A stretch of 64,000 nucleotides of DNA, taken from contig NZ_CP108070.1 in assembly GCF_036178845.1 (NCBI RefSeq), forward strand, positions 3,968,001-4,032,000. Direction: 5' to 3'. The translations under genes were made by a program, and so were the position numbers. The notes below the pieces were generated by a model, which searched no databases, was not told the origin of the DNA, and worked only from the letters and a program-made list of their open reading frames with translations. Each line of letters begins with the position of its first letter. Within the stretch, counting starts at the first letter, position 1. The stretch comes from Streptomyces sp. NBC_00271 (lineage in GTDB: Bacteria > Actinomycetota > Actinomycetes > Streptomycetales > Streptomycetaceae). Shown piece by piece: positions 34,974 through 44,427 of the stretch.

Positions 34974-35740
34974 GACTGTCACCCACCGGGGCGCTGAGGC
35001 ACTCGGGGAACCTCTTCGCGATGGCACTGGACGTCGTCCGGACCATCCCCCGACGGCCCTTCCAGGCCCGGGAGTTCATCCAGCAGGCCTGGTTCGTCGC
35101 GAGCGTCACCATCCTGCCGACGGCCCTGGTGTCCATCCCCTTCGGCGCGGTCATCGCGCTGCAGATCGGCAGCCTGACCCGGCAACTCGGCGCCCAGTCC
35201 TTCTCCGGGGCCGCCTCGGTCCTCGCGGTGCTGCGGGAGGCCTCGCCGATCGTCACCGCGCTGCTGATCGCGGGCGCCGGCGGCACGGCGATCTGCGCGG
35301 ATCTCGGGGCGCGGAAGATCCGCGAGGAGATCGACGCGATGCAGGTGCTGGGCATCGACCCCATCCACCGGCTGGTCGTCCCGCGGGTCCTGGCGTCGAT
35401 GGTGGTGGCTGTGCTGCTCAACGGCCTGGTGTCGGTGGTGGGCGTCGCGGGCGGCTACTTCTTCAACGTCGTCCTGCAGAACGGCACGCCGGGCGCGTAT
35501 CTCGCTTCCTTCACCACGCTCGCCCAGCTCTCCGACCTGTGGGCGGCCGAGATCAAGGCGCTGGTGTTCGGGGCGATCGCCGCGATCGTCGCCTCGTACA
35601 AGGGACTCAACGCGAAGGGCGGCCCGAAGGGCGTGGGCGACGCGGTGAACCAGTCGGTGGTGATCACCTTCATGTTGCTGTTCGTGACGAACTTCGTGAT
35701 GACCGCCGTGTACTTCCAAGTCGTTCCGCAGAGGGGCTGA
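34970..35740 (+). CDS. YrbE-type Mce permease A (MlaE family)
   Basis: A 256-residue membrane permease. FVASVTILPTALVSIPFGAVIAL starts the MlaE domain, EASPIVTALLIAGAGGTAICADLGARKIREEIDAMQVLGIDPIHRLVVPRV is split across the characteristic coupling region (EIDAM), and several helices follow to the C-terminus. It forms the transmembrane channel with the second permease and is driven by the ATPase upstream. It overlaps the ATPase gene by four bases and is followed by permease B with a three-base gap. Confidence 0.92.
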   Translation: MRLSPTGALRHSGNLFAMALDVVRTIPRRPFQAREFIQQAWFVASVTILPTALVSIPFGAVIALQIGSLTRQLGAQSFSGAASVLAVLREASPIVTALLIAGAGGTAICADLGARKIREEIDAMQVLGIDPIHRLVVPRVLASMVVAVLLNGLVSVVGVAGGYFFNVVLQNGTPGAYLASFTTLAQLSDLWAAEIKALVFGAIAAIVASYKGLNAKGGPKGVGDAVNQSVVITFMLLFVTNFVMTAVYFQVVPQRG

Positions 35741-35743
35741 GTC

Positions 35744-36547
35744 ATGGCGCTGCTGAACCGTCTGGAGGAACTGGGCAGCCAGCTGTCCTTCTACGGCCGC
35801 TCGTTGGCGTGGACGGGCCGCACCGTACGCCGCTACAAGAAGGAGATCCTGCGGCTGCTCGCCGAGGTGAGCTTCGGACGCGGCGCCCTCGCCGTCGTGG
35901 GCGGCACGGTCGGCGTCATCGCCTTCCTGTCGTTCTTCACCGGCACGGAGGTGGGCCTCCAGGGCTACGCCGCGCTCAACCAGCTCGGCACCTCGAACTT
36001 CGTGGCGTTCCTCTCTGCGTACTTCAACACCCGGGAGATCGCGCCACTGGTGGCGGGGCTCGCGCTGTCCGCGACGGTGGGCGCCGGGTTCACGGCGCAG
36101 CTGGGCGCGATGCGGATCAGCGAGGAGACGGACGCCCTCGAAGTCATGGGCGTGCCCTCGCTGCCGTTCCTGGTGACCACCCGGATGATCGCCGGTTTCG
36201 TCGCGGTGATCCCGCTGTACGTGGTCGGGCTGCTCTCCTCGTACTTTGCCGCCCGCACCATCACCACCGGCTACTACGGGCAGTCGGCGGGCACCTACGA
36301 CCACTACTTCCAGCAGTACCTGCCACCGGTCGACGTGCTGTGGTCCTTCGGGAAGGTGCTCGTCTTCGCCGTCCTGATCATCCTCGTGCACTGCTTCTAC
36401 GGCTACTACGCGAGCGGCGGCCCGGCCGGCGTCGGCATCGCCGTGGGCCGCGCCGTGCGCACCTCGATCGTCGCGATCAACGTCCTGGACTTCTTCCTGT
36501 CGCTCGCGATCTGGGGCGCCAACACGACCGTACGGATTGCGGGGTGA
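35744..36547 (+). CDS. YrbE-type Mce permease B (MlaE family)
   Basis: A 267-residue MlaE-fold permease paired with permease A. FVAFLSAYFNTREIAPLVAGLALSATVGAGFTAQLGAMRISEETDALEVMGV contains the family's EIAP and EETDAL coupling motif; further helices run to the C-terminus. Mce importers need two such permeases. Its TGA stop overlaps the GTG start of the first MCE gene. Confidence 0.92.
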   Translation: MALLNRLEELGSQLSFYGRSLAWTGRTVRRYKKEILRLLAEVSFGRGALAVVGGTVGVIAFLSFFTGTEVGLQGYAALNQLGTSNFVAFLSAYFNTREIAPLVAGLALSATVGAGFTAQLGAMRISEETDALEVMGVPSLPFLVTTRMIAGFVAVIPLYVVGLLSSYFAARTITTGYYGQSAGTYDHYFQQYLPPVDVLWSFGKVLVFAVLIILVHCFYGYYASGGPAGVGIAVGRAVRTSIVAINVLDFFLSLAIWGANTTVRIAG

Positions 36548-37797
36548 GCCGTATGAGAGTGCTGAGACTGCGGTTGTACGGCGTCGTGTTCCTCGCCGTG
36601 CTCGCGCTGCTGCTGTCCCTGTCCGTCGCCGTGTACCAGCAGGTGTTCACCCCGGCCGTACGGATCGAGCTGGAAGCGGACAGCATCGGCAACCAGCTCG
36701 ATCCCCGCGCCGACGTCAAGCTGCGCGGGCTGCTGGTCGGCGAGGTGCGCGCGGTTCACGCCGACGGGACGAAGGCGACGCTCGACATCGCGCTCAAGCC
36801 GGAGTACGTCGCGTCCATCCCGTCCGACGTGCACGCACGCCTGCTGCCCAAGACCCTGTTCGGCGAGAAGTACGTCGACCTGGTCGCGCCCGCGCGCTCT
36901 GCGCATTCATCAGCTCGGCCCATCCGCGCCGGGGATGTCATCACCCAGGACCGCACCCGCGTCGGCATCGAGCTCCAGCAGCTGATGAACGACCTGCTGC
37001 CGCTGCTGCGGACCGTGCAGCCCGGCAAGCTCAACGCCACGCTCTCCGCGTTCGCCACCGCCCTCGAGGGGCGCGGCGACCGGATCGGCGACAACCTCAC
37101 GCGTGTGGAGGACTATCTGCACCGGCTCAATCCGCACCTGCCGTCCCTCACCGAGGACTTCGCGCGGCTGGCCGACGTCGCCAAGGTGTACGGCGACGCG
37201 GCTCCCGACCTGATGGAGATCCTGCGCAACACCGTCACCACCAGCCGCACCCTGGTCGAGCAGCGGGACCGGCTCGCGTCCGCGCTCACCACGACGGCCA
37301 CCGCCGCGGGCACCGCGGACGGCTTCCTCGACGCGAACGGCGACCGGCTGATCACCCTGGGCCGGGTCTCCCGCCCCACGCTCGACCTCTTCGCCCGCTA
37401 CTCACCCGAGTACCCGTGCCTCTTTGCCGGCCTGGTGCGCGAGGAGCAGGCATCCGAGCAGGCTTTCCGGGGCGGCAAGATGCACATCACGCTCGAAGTC
37501 GTCCGCCAGCAGGGGGCGTACGAACCCGGCGAGTATCCGCGCTACGGGGATCGGTCGGGCCCCAACTGCCGCGACCTGCCCCATCCGCCGGTGCCCGCGC
37601 CCGGGGTCCACCTCGACGACGGTTCGGCGAAGGGCGGTTCGTCCGGCCCGGCCGGCGTCTCCGCCACCCGGACCGAGCAGCGCGCCGTCGGCTCGCTCGT
37701 CGCGCCCGTCATGGGCGTGCCCGCCGACGAGGTACCGCCGGTCGCGACGCTGCTGTTCGGACCGATGGCGCGCGGGACGGCGGTGAGCGTCGCATGA
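36544..37797 (+). CDS. MCE protein 1 (MceA position)
   Basis: A 417-residue MCE protein: one N-terminal membrane helix (about 12-30), the MCE domain (about 40-125; NQLDPRADVKLRGLLVGEVRAVH, LLPKTLFGEKYVDLVAP), then a helical region to about residue 320 and a C-terminal part with Cys residues (YPCLFAG, GPNCRDLPHPP). Such proteins assemble as a hexameric tube carrying lipids from the envelope to the permease. The GTG at 36544 overlaps the previous stop; an ATG at 36553 is the alternative. Confidence 0.9.
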   Translation: MSRMRVLRLRLYGVVFLAVLALLLSLSVAVYQQVFTPAVRIELEADSIGNQLDPRADVKLRGLLVGEVRAVHADGTKATLDIALKPEYVASIPSDVHARLLPKTLFGEKYVDLVAPARSAHSSARPIRAGDVITQDRTRVGIELQQLMNDLLPLLRTVQPGKLNATLSAFATALEGRGDRIGDNLTRVEDYLHRLNPHLPSLTEDFARLADVAKVYGDAAPDLMEILRNTVTTSRTLVEQRDRLASALTTTATAAGTADGFLDANGDRLITLGRVSRPTLDLFARYSPEYPCLFAGLVREEQASEQAFRGGKMHITLEVVRQQGAYEPGEYPRYGDRSGPNCRDLPHPPVPAPGVHLDDGSAKGGSSGPAGVSATRTEQRAVGSLVAPVMGVPADEVPPVATLLFGPMARGTAVSVA

Positions 37798-38885
37798 GGA
37801 TCACGAGGATCATGAAGACCGCGAAGACCGCGAGGACTACGAGGTCCACGAGGACGTCAGGAGCCCGGCAGGCCGCCGCCCCGCTGATCAAGTTCAGCCT
37901 CTTCGCCCTGGTGACGATCCTGGCGACGGCCCTGCTCGCCGCCACCATCGTCAACATCTCCTTCACCCCCGAACACACGTACCGAGCGGTGTTCAGCGAC
38001 GTGACGGGCCTGGAGAAGGGCGACGACATCCGGGTGGCCGGGGTGCGGGTCGGTCAGGTCGAGGGCATCCGGATCAAGGACCGGACGCTGGCGGAGGTCA
38101 CCTTCACTGTCGGTGAGGACCGGCCGCTGCTGAACAGCACCGGCGCGGTCATCCGCTACCGGAACCTGGTCGGACAGCGTTACGTCGCCCTGACCGAGGG
38201 CGCGGGAGACGGCACCCGGCTGAAGCCCGGCGCCACGATTCCGCTGTCGCGCACCCAGCCCGCGCTGGACCTCAACGCGCTGCTGAACGGCTTCAAGCCA
38301 CTGTTCGCGGCGCTCAGCCCGCAGGACGTCAACCAGCTCGCCACCGAGATCATCCGGACCCTCCAGGGCGAGGGCGGCACCGTCAACAGCCTGCTCGCGC
38401 ACACGGCTTCGCTCACCACGACGCTGGCCGGCCGCGACAAGCTGATCGGCTCGGTGATCGACAACCTGAACACCGTGCTGGAGACGCTGGACAAGCGCGG
38501 CGCCCGTTTCTCCGGGCTGCTCAAGCAGCTGCGTCGGGTGATCTCGGGGCTGTCCGCCGACCGCAAGCCCATCGGGCAGTCCCTGGTGGGGATCGGCGAT
38601 CTGACGGACGCCACCTCGGGGCTGCTCAAGGACGCGCGTCCGCCCCTGAAGGACGACATCGCCGAGCTGACCGATCTCACCGGAACGCTGAACAAGAACG
38701 AGAACACCGTGGAGGGCGTCCTGAAGCGGCTGCCGAACAAGCTCAACGCACTGACGGGGACGGCGTCCTACGGCTCGTGGTTCAACTTCTACCTCTGCGA
38801 CTTCGACGGCCGGATCGTGCTGCCGAAGACGAAGCAGGTACTCACTCCCGAGCTGCACGTGGCGAGGGCGAGGTGCGGCGCATGA
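37794..38885 (+). CDS. MCE protein 2 (MceB position)
   Basis: A 363-residue MCE protein. The N-terminus is basic and Thr/Arg-rich (about 1-25), then a membrane helix (about 32-52), the MCE domain (YRAVFSDVTGLEKGDDIRVAGVRVGQVEGI, YVALTEG) and a helical needle-like region; it ends with KRLPNKLNALTGTASYGSWFNFYLCDFDG, a C-terminal Mce segment. It overlaps both neighbours by four bases (ATGA), so translation is coupled. Confidence 0.9.
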   Translation: MRITRIMKTAKTARTTRSTRTSGARQAAAPLIKFSLFALVTILATALLAATIVNISFTPEHTYRAVFSDVTGLEKGDDIRVAGVRVGQVEGIRIKDRTLAEVTFTVGEDRPLLNSTGAVIRYRNLVGQRYVALTEGAGDGTRLKPGATIPLSRTQPALDLNALLNGFKPLFAALSPQDVNQLATEIIRTLQGEGGTVNSLLAHTASLTTTLAGRDKLIGSVIDNLNTVLETLDKRGARFSGLLKQLRRVISGLSADRKPIGQSLVGIGDLTDATSGLLKDARPPLKDDIAELTDLTGTLNKNENTVEGVLKRLPNKLNALTGTASYGSWFNFYLCDFDGRIVLPKTKQVLTPELHVARARCGA

Positions 38886-40147
38886 CACAGCACTTCCTTC
38901 CGCGCGGGACCCGTAAGCGCCGCCCGGAGCCGCTGGTCAAGGTCCGTATCGACCCACCGAAGCTGCCGACAATACGGCTGCTTCCGCGCCGGGCACCTCG
39001 CCCCCGCCGCCCGGAACCCCTGGTCAAGGTCCGCATCGACCCGCCCAAGCTCCCGAAGATTCGGCTGCTTCCGCGCCGGGCACCCCGCCCCCGCCGCCCG
39101 GAACCCCTGGTGAAAGTCCGCATCGACCCGCCCAAGCTGCCCCGCATACGGATACGCCGCCCGCGCCTCACCCCGTTCCGTGAGCGAAACCCCGTGGTGA
39201 TCGGAGCCGTCGGTCTCACCTTCCTCGCGCTGCTGACCGTGGCCGCGTTCAACGCCGACAGCCTGCCGCTGATCGGCGGCGGCGAGACGTACAGCGCGGC
39301 CTTCTCGGAAGCGGGCGGCCTCAAGCCCGGCGACGAGGTGCGGATCGCCGGCGTCAAGGTCGGCAAGGTCGAGGACGTCGATCTGGACGGTGACCACGTC
39401 AAGGTCACCTTCAAGATCAAGGGCGATCCGGGGTTCGGCACCGAGACCGGTGCCTCGATCCGGGTCAAGACGATCCTCGGCGCGAAGTACCTCGCGCTGC
39501 ATCCCAAGGGACCGGGACAGCTGAAGCCCGGCAGCGAGATACCGCTGAAGAGGACGGTTCCGGCGTACGACGTCGTGCAGGCGTTCAGCGACCTCACCAC
39601 CACGACGGAGAAGGTCGACACCGACCAGTTGGCGAAGGCCCTGGACACCATCTCCACCACGTTCCAGGACTCGCCCGCCGAGGTACGGGCATCCATCAAG
39701 GGCCTGTCGAAGATCTCCCGTACGGTCGCCTCGCGCGACAAGGCGCTGGGCGAACTCCTCGACCACGCGAACGGTGTCACGGGCGTACTGGCCGAGCACT
39801 CCGAGGACTTCGCCGCGCTGGTCAAGGACGGCGATCAGCTGTTCAAGGAGATCAGCAAGCGGCGCGAGGCGATCCACAAACTGCTGAAGACCTCCGCCGC
39901 GCTCGGCATCGAGCTCTCCGGCCTGGTCGAGGACAACGACAAGGAGATCGGGCCCGCGCTCAAGGGCCTGAACACCGTGGTGCGGATGCTCGAACGGAAC
40001 CAATCCAGCCTCGACCGGAGCGTCAAGCTGCTCGCGCCCTACGTCCGGGTCTTCAGCAACGCCCTCGGCAACGGCCGCTGGTTCGACAGCTACGTCCAGA
40101 ACCTGGTCGCCGCTCCAGTGGTGCCGCGCACGGGAGGCACCCGGTGA
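38882..40147 (+). CDS. MCE protein 3 (MceC position) with 29-residue cytoplasmic repeats
   Basis: A 421-residue MCE protein with an unusual N-terminus: about 95 residues before the membrane helix consist of three copies of a 29-residue unit rich in Arg, Pro and Lys (RRPEPLVKVRIDPPKLP in each). Then come a membrane helix (about 105-125), the MCE domain (YSAAFSEAGGLKPGDEVRIAGVKVGKVEDV, LGAKYLALHPKG) and the helical stalk, ending NALGNGRWFDSYVQNL. The extra domain is cytoplasmic, where it could touch the ATPase, a nucleic acid or membrane phospholipids. Confidence 0.9.
   Translation: MTQHFLPRGTRKRRPEPLVKVRIDPPKLPTIRLLPRRAPRPRRPEPLVKVRIDPPKLPKIRLLPRRAPRPRRPEPLVKVRIDPPKLPRIRIRRPRLTPFRERNPVVIGAVGLTFLALLTVAAFNADSLPLIGGGETYSAAFSEAGGLKPGDEVRIAGVKVGKVEDVDLDGDHVKVTFKIKGDPGFGTETGASIRVKTILGAKYLALHPKGPGQLKPGSEIPLKRTVPAYDVVQAFSDLTTTTEKVDTDQLAKALDTISTTFQDSPAEVRASIKGLSKISRTVASRDKALGELLDHANGVTGVLAEHSEDFAALVKDGDQLFKEISKRREAIHKLLKTSAALGIELSGLVEDNDKEIGPALKGLNTVVRMLERNQSSLDRSVKLLAPYVRVFSNALGNGRWFDSYVQNLVAAPVVPRTGGTR
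38918..39178 (+). repeat. Three 87-base tandem repeats inside MCE gene 3
   Basis: Units begin at 38918, 39005 and 39092 (CGCCGCCCGGA), period 87 bases, in frame. The first two are almost identical at DNA level and the third diverges at its end, which suggests recent duplication. Confidence 0.85.
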
Positions 40148-41268
40148 AGAACCTGAAGAAGCGCGTGGCCGTGGTCACCGCACTCGCCCTCGTCGCCGCG
40201 CTCACCTACGTGCTGTGGCCGCGCTCCGAGTCCGTGCACGTCACCGCGTACTTCCCGCGCACCGTCGGCATCTACCCCGGCTCGGACGTCCGCGTCCTCG
40301 GCGTCCGGATCGGCGAGGTCGAGAAGATCACGCCGGAGGGCGACCGGGTGCGGGTGGAGCTGAAGTACGACGAAGGCCGCAAGGTGCCGGCGGACGCCAA
40401 GGCCGCCGTCATCAACTCCTCGGTGGTCAGCGACCGTTACGTACAACTGCTGCCGGTGTACCGAACGGGCCCGGTACTGCGGAACGGCGCCGTCATCCCC
40501 GAGACGCGGACGGCCGTACCGGTCGAACTGGACCGCGTCTTCGACAGCCTGCACACGACGGCCGACGCGCTCGGTCCCCAGGGCGCCAACAAGGACGGCT
40601 CGCTGTCGCGGCTGCTCGGGGTGAGCGCGGACAACCTCGACGGCCAGGGCGAGAACCTCAACCAGACGGTCGAGGACCTCTCGAAGGCCGTCACCACGCT
40701 GTCCGACGGCCGCACGGACCTGTTCGGCACGGTACGGAACCTGCAGGTGTTCACGGCTGCGCTGGCCGCCGACGACAAGAGCGTGCGGTCCTTCAACACC
40801 AGCCTCGCCGAGGTCGCAGGACAGCTCGCGGGCGAGCGCAAGGACCTCGCGGACGCACTCAAGAACCTGGGGACGGCGCTCGGCGACGTGTCCGCCTTCG
40901 TGAAGAAGAACAAGAAGTCGCTGACCTCGAACGTGCAGGGCCTCAGCAAGGTGACCAAGGTGCTCGTCACCCAACGGGCCGCGCTGGCCGAGCTGTTGCA
41001 GGTCGCTCCCACGGGTCTGTCGAACCTGAACGACGCCTACAACCCGTCCTCGGGCACCCTCGACACCCGCAACAACGCGCAGCAGGCACAGGATCCGGCC
41101 TCGCTGCTGTGCTCCGTACTGAGGACGACCGGCGACGAAGGCGGCAAGAACCCCGACTGCAAGGAGCTCAAAGACCTCTTCGACTCCCTGCCGAAGGTGC
41201 CTCAGGGCTCCGCGGTGACGGGAACGGTCGACCGGACGCTCGGCGGAATTCTGGGGGCGAGCGCATGA
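40144..41268 (+). CDS. MCE protein 4 (MceD position)
   Basis: A 374-residue MCE protein with a basic N-terminus, a membrane helix (about 7-25), MCE domain (VTAYFPRTVGIYPGSDVRVLGVRIGEVEKI, SSVVSDRYVQLLPVY) and a long Ala/Leu/Asp-rich helical stalk. The C-terminus holds two Cys (LLCSVLR, NPDCKELKD) that could form a disulfide outside the cell. It overlaps MCE gene 3 and the lipoprotein gene by four bases each. Confidence 0.9.
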   Translation: MKNLKKRVAVVTALALVAALTYVLWPRSESVHVTAYFPRTVGIYPGSDVRVLGVRIGEVEKITPEGDRVRVELKYDEGRKVPADAKAAVINSSVVSDRYVQLLPVYRTGPVLRNGAVIPETRTAVPVELDRVFDSLHTTADALGPQGANKDGSLSRLLGVSADNLDGQGENLNQTVEDLSKAVTTLSDGRTDLFGTVRNLQVFTAALAADDKSVRSFNTSLAEVAGQLAGERKDLADALKNLGTALGDVSAFVKKNKKSLTSNVQGLSKVTKVLVTQRAALAELLQVAPTGLSNLNDAYNPSSGTLDTRNNAQQAQDPASLLCSVLRTTGDEGGKNPDCKELKDLFDSLPKVPQGSAVTGTVDRTLGGILGASA

Positions 41269-42554
41269 GCGCACTGCGCAAGGTCGGGGCGGTCGCGTGG
41301 GCCGCGGTCGGCTCGCTGCTGCTGTCCGGCTGCGAGTTCAACGGCTGGTACGACGTCCAGCTGCCCGGCGGAGCCGCCGCCGACGGCCACGCATACCACG
41401 TCACCGTCGAGTTCCGCGACGTCCTCGACCTGGTGCCGCAGTCGGCGGTGAAGGTCAACAACGTCACCGTGGGCGCGGTCGAGAAGGTCGAACTGGACGG
41501 CTGGCACGCGCGCGTACGGCTGCGGGTCGCCGACTCGGTGAAGCTGCCCGCCAACGCGGTCGCCGAGCTGCGGCAGACCAGCATGCTCGGCGAGAAGTAC
41601 GTCGCGCTCTCCGCCCCGACCGGCACGGCCCCCACGGGCCGGCTCGGCGACGGCGACCGCGTCCCGCTGTCCCGCAGCGGCCGCAACCCGGAGATCGAGG
41701 AGGTGCTCTCCGCGCTCTCCGCGCTCCTCAACGGCGGCGGGGTGGCCCAGCTCAAGACGATCACCGTGGAACTGAACAAGGCCCTGGACGGCCGGGAGAA
41801 CCGGGTCAGATCGCTGCTCAAGGAGCTGAACACCTTCATCGGCGGCCTGGACGACCAGCGGAAGGACATCGTCCACGCCCTCGAGGCCGTAGACCGGCTC
41901 GCGGGGCGGCTCGGCAAAGAGAAGAAGACGATCGCCCAGGCCGTGGACACGATGCCACCTGCCCTGAAGGTCCTGGCCGACCAGCGGCGCGATCTGACGA
42001 GGATGCTCACCGCCCTGTCGAAGCTGGGCAAGACGGGCACCAAGGTGGTCAACGCCTCGCACGACGACACGGTCGCGAACCTCGAACAGCTGCGGCCGAT
42101 CCTGCAGCAGCTGAACAAGGCGGGCGACGATCTGCCCAACTCCCTTGAACTGCTGACCACTTACCCGTTCCCGCGCAACGCGGTGGACGCCGTCAAGGGG
42201 GACTACGTCAACCTCGACATCACGGCCGACCTCGATCTGTCGGACCTCTACGGAAACCTGACGGACGGCAACTCCGGCCGGGGCAAGGGCGATTCCCAGA
42301 AGCCCGGCACTCCCGACGTACCGGATCTCCCCGATCTCCCCGGTCTCCCCGATCTGCCGAGCGTGCCGACGCCCACGGCGCTGCCGAGCGCACCGAGCCT
42401 GCCGTCGTCCCCCTCGGTGCCGTCGGGCCCGTCGGGCGGGGGCGGGCCGCTGTGCCCGCCGGTGTGCACCAGTAGCTACACCACCCAAGGCGGGCTGCCC
42501 GAGGGGATAAACCTCGCGCTCGCGGAGCTGATGCTGAAGGGGGTTCAGCCGTGA
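41265..42554 (+). CDS. MCE lipoprotein (MceE/LprK position) with proline-rich tail
   Basis: A 429-residue MCE protein with a lipoprotein signal, LLLSGC at residues 18-23, replacing the membrane helix. The MCE domain follows (YHVTVEFRDVLDLVPQSAVKVNNVTVGAVEKVEL, TSMLGEKYVAL), then the stalk. From about residue 345 it is a Pro/Ser/Leu-rich tail (LPDLPSVPTPTALP) that ends with GPLCPPVCTSSYTTQGG. The tail shares its motifs with the sigma factor tail at 32785. It is lipid-anchored at the outer face of the membrane. Confidence 0.92.
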   Translation: MSALRKVGAVAWAAVGSLLLSGCEFNGWYDVQLPGGAAADGHAYHVTVEFRDVLDLVPQSAVKVNNVTVGAVEKVELDGWHARVRLRVADSVKLPANAVAELRQTSMLGEKYVALSAPTGTAPTGRLGDGDRVPLSRSGRNPEIEEVLSALSALLNGGGVAQLKTITVELNKALDGRENRVRSLLKELNTFIGGLDDQRKDIVHALEAVDRLAGRLGKEKKTIAQAVDTMPPALKVLADQRRDLTRMLTALSKLGKTGTKVVNASHDDTVANLEQLRPILQQLNKAGDDLPNSLELLTTYPFPRNAVDAVKGDYVNLDITADLDLSDLYGNLTDGNSGRGKGDSQKPGTPDVPDLPDLPGLPDLPSVPTPTALPSAPSLPSSPSVPSGPSGGGGPLCPPVCTSSYTTQGGLPEGINLALAELMLKGVQP

Positions 42555-43840
42555 TCACCCGTACGGTCAAGGCCCAGTTGCTCGCCTTCGCCACCATCAC
42601 CGCCGTCGGGGTGTCGTACGTCGGCGCCGAGTACACGGGCCTGGTGGACGACGTCCTGGGCCGCGGCTACACCGTGCAAGCGGACTTCGCCGACTCCGGG
42701 GGCATCTTCCCCGGCGCCGAGGTCACCTACCGCGGTGTGCCGGTGGGTCGCGTCGGCGCGCTGCGGCTGACCGGCTCCGACGGCGTCTCGGTCGCTCTCG
42801 ACATCAAGGACGGCGCGCCACGCATCCCGGCGGACACCCTCGCCGTGGTGGCGAACCGTTCGGCGGTGGGCGAGCAGTACGTAGATCTACAGCCACGTAC
42901 TTCGCATGGCCCGTACCTCCTCGACGGCAGCGCCATCCCGCGCGGCAGCACCCGCGTGCCGCTGCCCACGACGGACCTGGTCCTGAGCCTGGACCGGCTG
43001 GTGAACTCGGTCGGCAAGGACGATCTACGGGTCACCGTGGACGAGTTGGGCAAGGCCTTCTCGGGCACCGGCCCGAATCTGAGCCGACTGGTGGACTCGG
43101 GCAACGCGCTCGTGGAGTCGGCCTCCGAGTCACTCCCCCAGACGATCTCGCTGATCGATGACTCGCGAAAGGTGCTCAAGACGCAGTCCGACCAGGGCTC
43201 GTCCATCAAGTCGTTCGCCCACGACCTGGCGGCTCTCACGGCACAGCTGAAGTCGAGCGACGGAGACCTGCGCAAGCTGATCGGCAACGCGACACCGGCC
43301 GCGCAGCAGGTGAACTCGCTGCTGAAGAACATCTCACCGCGACTGTCGGTCCTGCTGGCCAATCTGATCAGCGGCGGCCAGGTCACGCTGGCCAACCTGC
43401 CCGGCGTGGAACAGTCCCTGGTCACCTTCCCGGCACTGGTCGCGGGCAGCTACACGGTCGTCCCGGGCGACGGCACCACCCACTTCGGCCTGGTGGTGAA
43501 CGCCGACGACCCGCCGCCGTGCACCCAGGGATACGGGACAACGCGGCGCGACCCCTCGGACACCAGCACGCGCGAGGCGAACACCGACGCGCGCTGCACG
43601 GCCCCGCGCGGAAGCAAGACGTCGGTACGGGGCGCGCAGAACGCCCCCGGCGCGTCGACCACGTCCGGCGGCGCGAACCAAACGGCGTACGTGACGCCGT
43701 ACATCACGCCTTACGACCCGGAGACCGGCACCGCGACCGGCCCGGACGGAAGGCCCGTCGAGATCGGCTCGACGGGCGGCCAACAGGCGGTGTTCGGAAG
43801 GGAGTCGTGGCAATGGCTGCTAGTCGAGCCGATGGCATGA
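42551..43840 (+). CDS. MCE protein 6 (MceF position)
   Basis: A 429-residue MCE protein: a membrane helix (about 8-25), MCE domain (YTVQADFADSGGIFPGAEVTYRGVPVGRVGAL, SAVGEQYVDLQP), a stalk, and a last 110 residues without known structure (PPPCTQGYGTTRR with Cys, Gly/Thr/Pro-rich end). It completes the usual six MCE proteins. The gene starts with a four-base overlap and its stop overlaps the Mce-associated gene. Confidence 0.9.
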   Translation: MITRTVKAQLLAFATITAVGVSYVGAEYTGLVDDVLGRGYTVQADFADSGGIFPGAEVTYRGVPVGRVGALRLTGSDGVSVALDIKDGAPRIPADTLAVVANRSAVGEQYVDLQPRTSHGPYLLDGSAIPRGSTRVPLPTTDLVLSLDRLVNSVGKDDLRVTVDELGKAFSGTGPNLSRLVDSGNALVESASESLPQTISLIDDSRKVLKTQSDQGSSIKSFAHDLAALTAQLKSSDGDLRKLIGNATPAAQQVNSLLKNISPRLSVLLANLISGGQVTLANLPGVEQSLVTFPALVAGSYTVVPGDGTTHFGLVVNADDPPPCTQGYGTTRRDPSDTSTREANTDARCTAPRGSKTSVRGAQNAPGASTTSGGANQTAYVTPYITPYDPETGTATGPDGRPVEIGSTGGQQAVFGRESWQWLLVEPMA

Positions 43841-44379
43841 GCGGGACCATGAACAGGACCATGAGCGTGGCCGTGTCGGGGTCGGGGTCGGGCAGGGCGT
43901 GGTCGGGCAGGACGTGGTCGGTGGGGCTCGCCGTGGCGACCGTCCTCACGACGGCGCTGACGATCTGGCTGAGCCTTGGGCTCTACGACCAGCACGACAG
44001 GGCGCAGCGGCGCCAGGACATCCTGACCGCGGCCCGCCAGTCGGCGCTGAACTTCACCTCGCTCGACTACCGGCACTACGACAGGGACAGCGCGAACGTC
44101 CTCCAGGGCGCCACCGGCGACTTCAAGAAGCAGTTCGCCGCGCAGACCGAGCAGCTGACCAAGCTCGTCGCCGCGAACGAGTCCGTGTCCGAGGGCCAGA
44201 TCCTCGACGCGGGCATCGTCCGCTCCGACGAGCACTCGGCCCGCGTCCTGGTGGTCGCCGACAGCAAGGTGACCAACACCGCCGCCCCCAAGGGTGAGTC
44301 GCGCACCTACCGCCTACAGCTCGACCTGGTGCACCGAAACGGCCGCTGGCTGACCTCCGACGTCGAGTTCGTCGGCTGA
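43813..44379 (+). CDS. Mce-associated membrane protein 1
   Basis: A 188-residue protein with a hydrophobic helix (VGLAVATVLTTALTIWLSLGL) near residue 45 and an extracytoplasmic domain like the Mce-associated proteins (SLDYRHYDRDSANVLQGATGDFKKQF is the recurring motif). Such proteins stabilise or regulate the Mce complex. The start is either ATG 43813, with GAAGGGAG upstream, or ATG 43837, which overlaps the MceF stop; I report the former. It is the ninth gene of the operon, after the ATPase, two permeases and six MCE genes. Confidence 0.85.
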   Translation: MAASRADGMSGTMNRTMSVAVSGSGSGRAWSGRTWSVGLAVATVLTTALTIWLSLGLYDQHDRAQRRQDILTAARQSALNFTSLDYRHYDRDSANVLQGATGDFKKQFAAQTEQLTKLVAANESVSEGQILDAGIVRSDEHSARVLVVADSKVTNTAAPKGESRTYRLQLDLVHRNGRWLTSDVEFVG

Positions 44380-44427
44380 CCGCTCCCTCCCCGCCATACG
44401 ACCCATGAGGACATGAGGAGTAAGACC

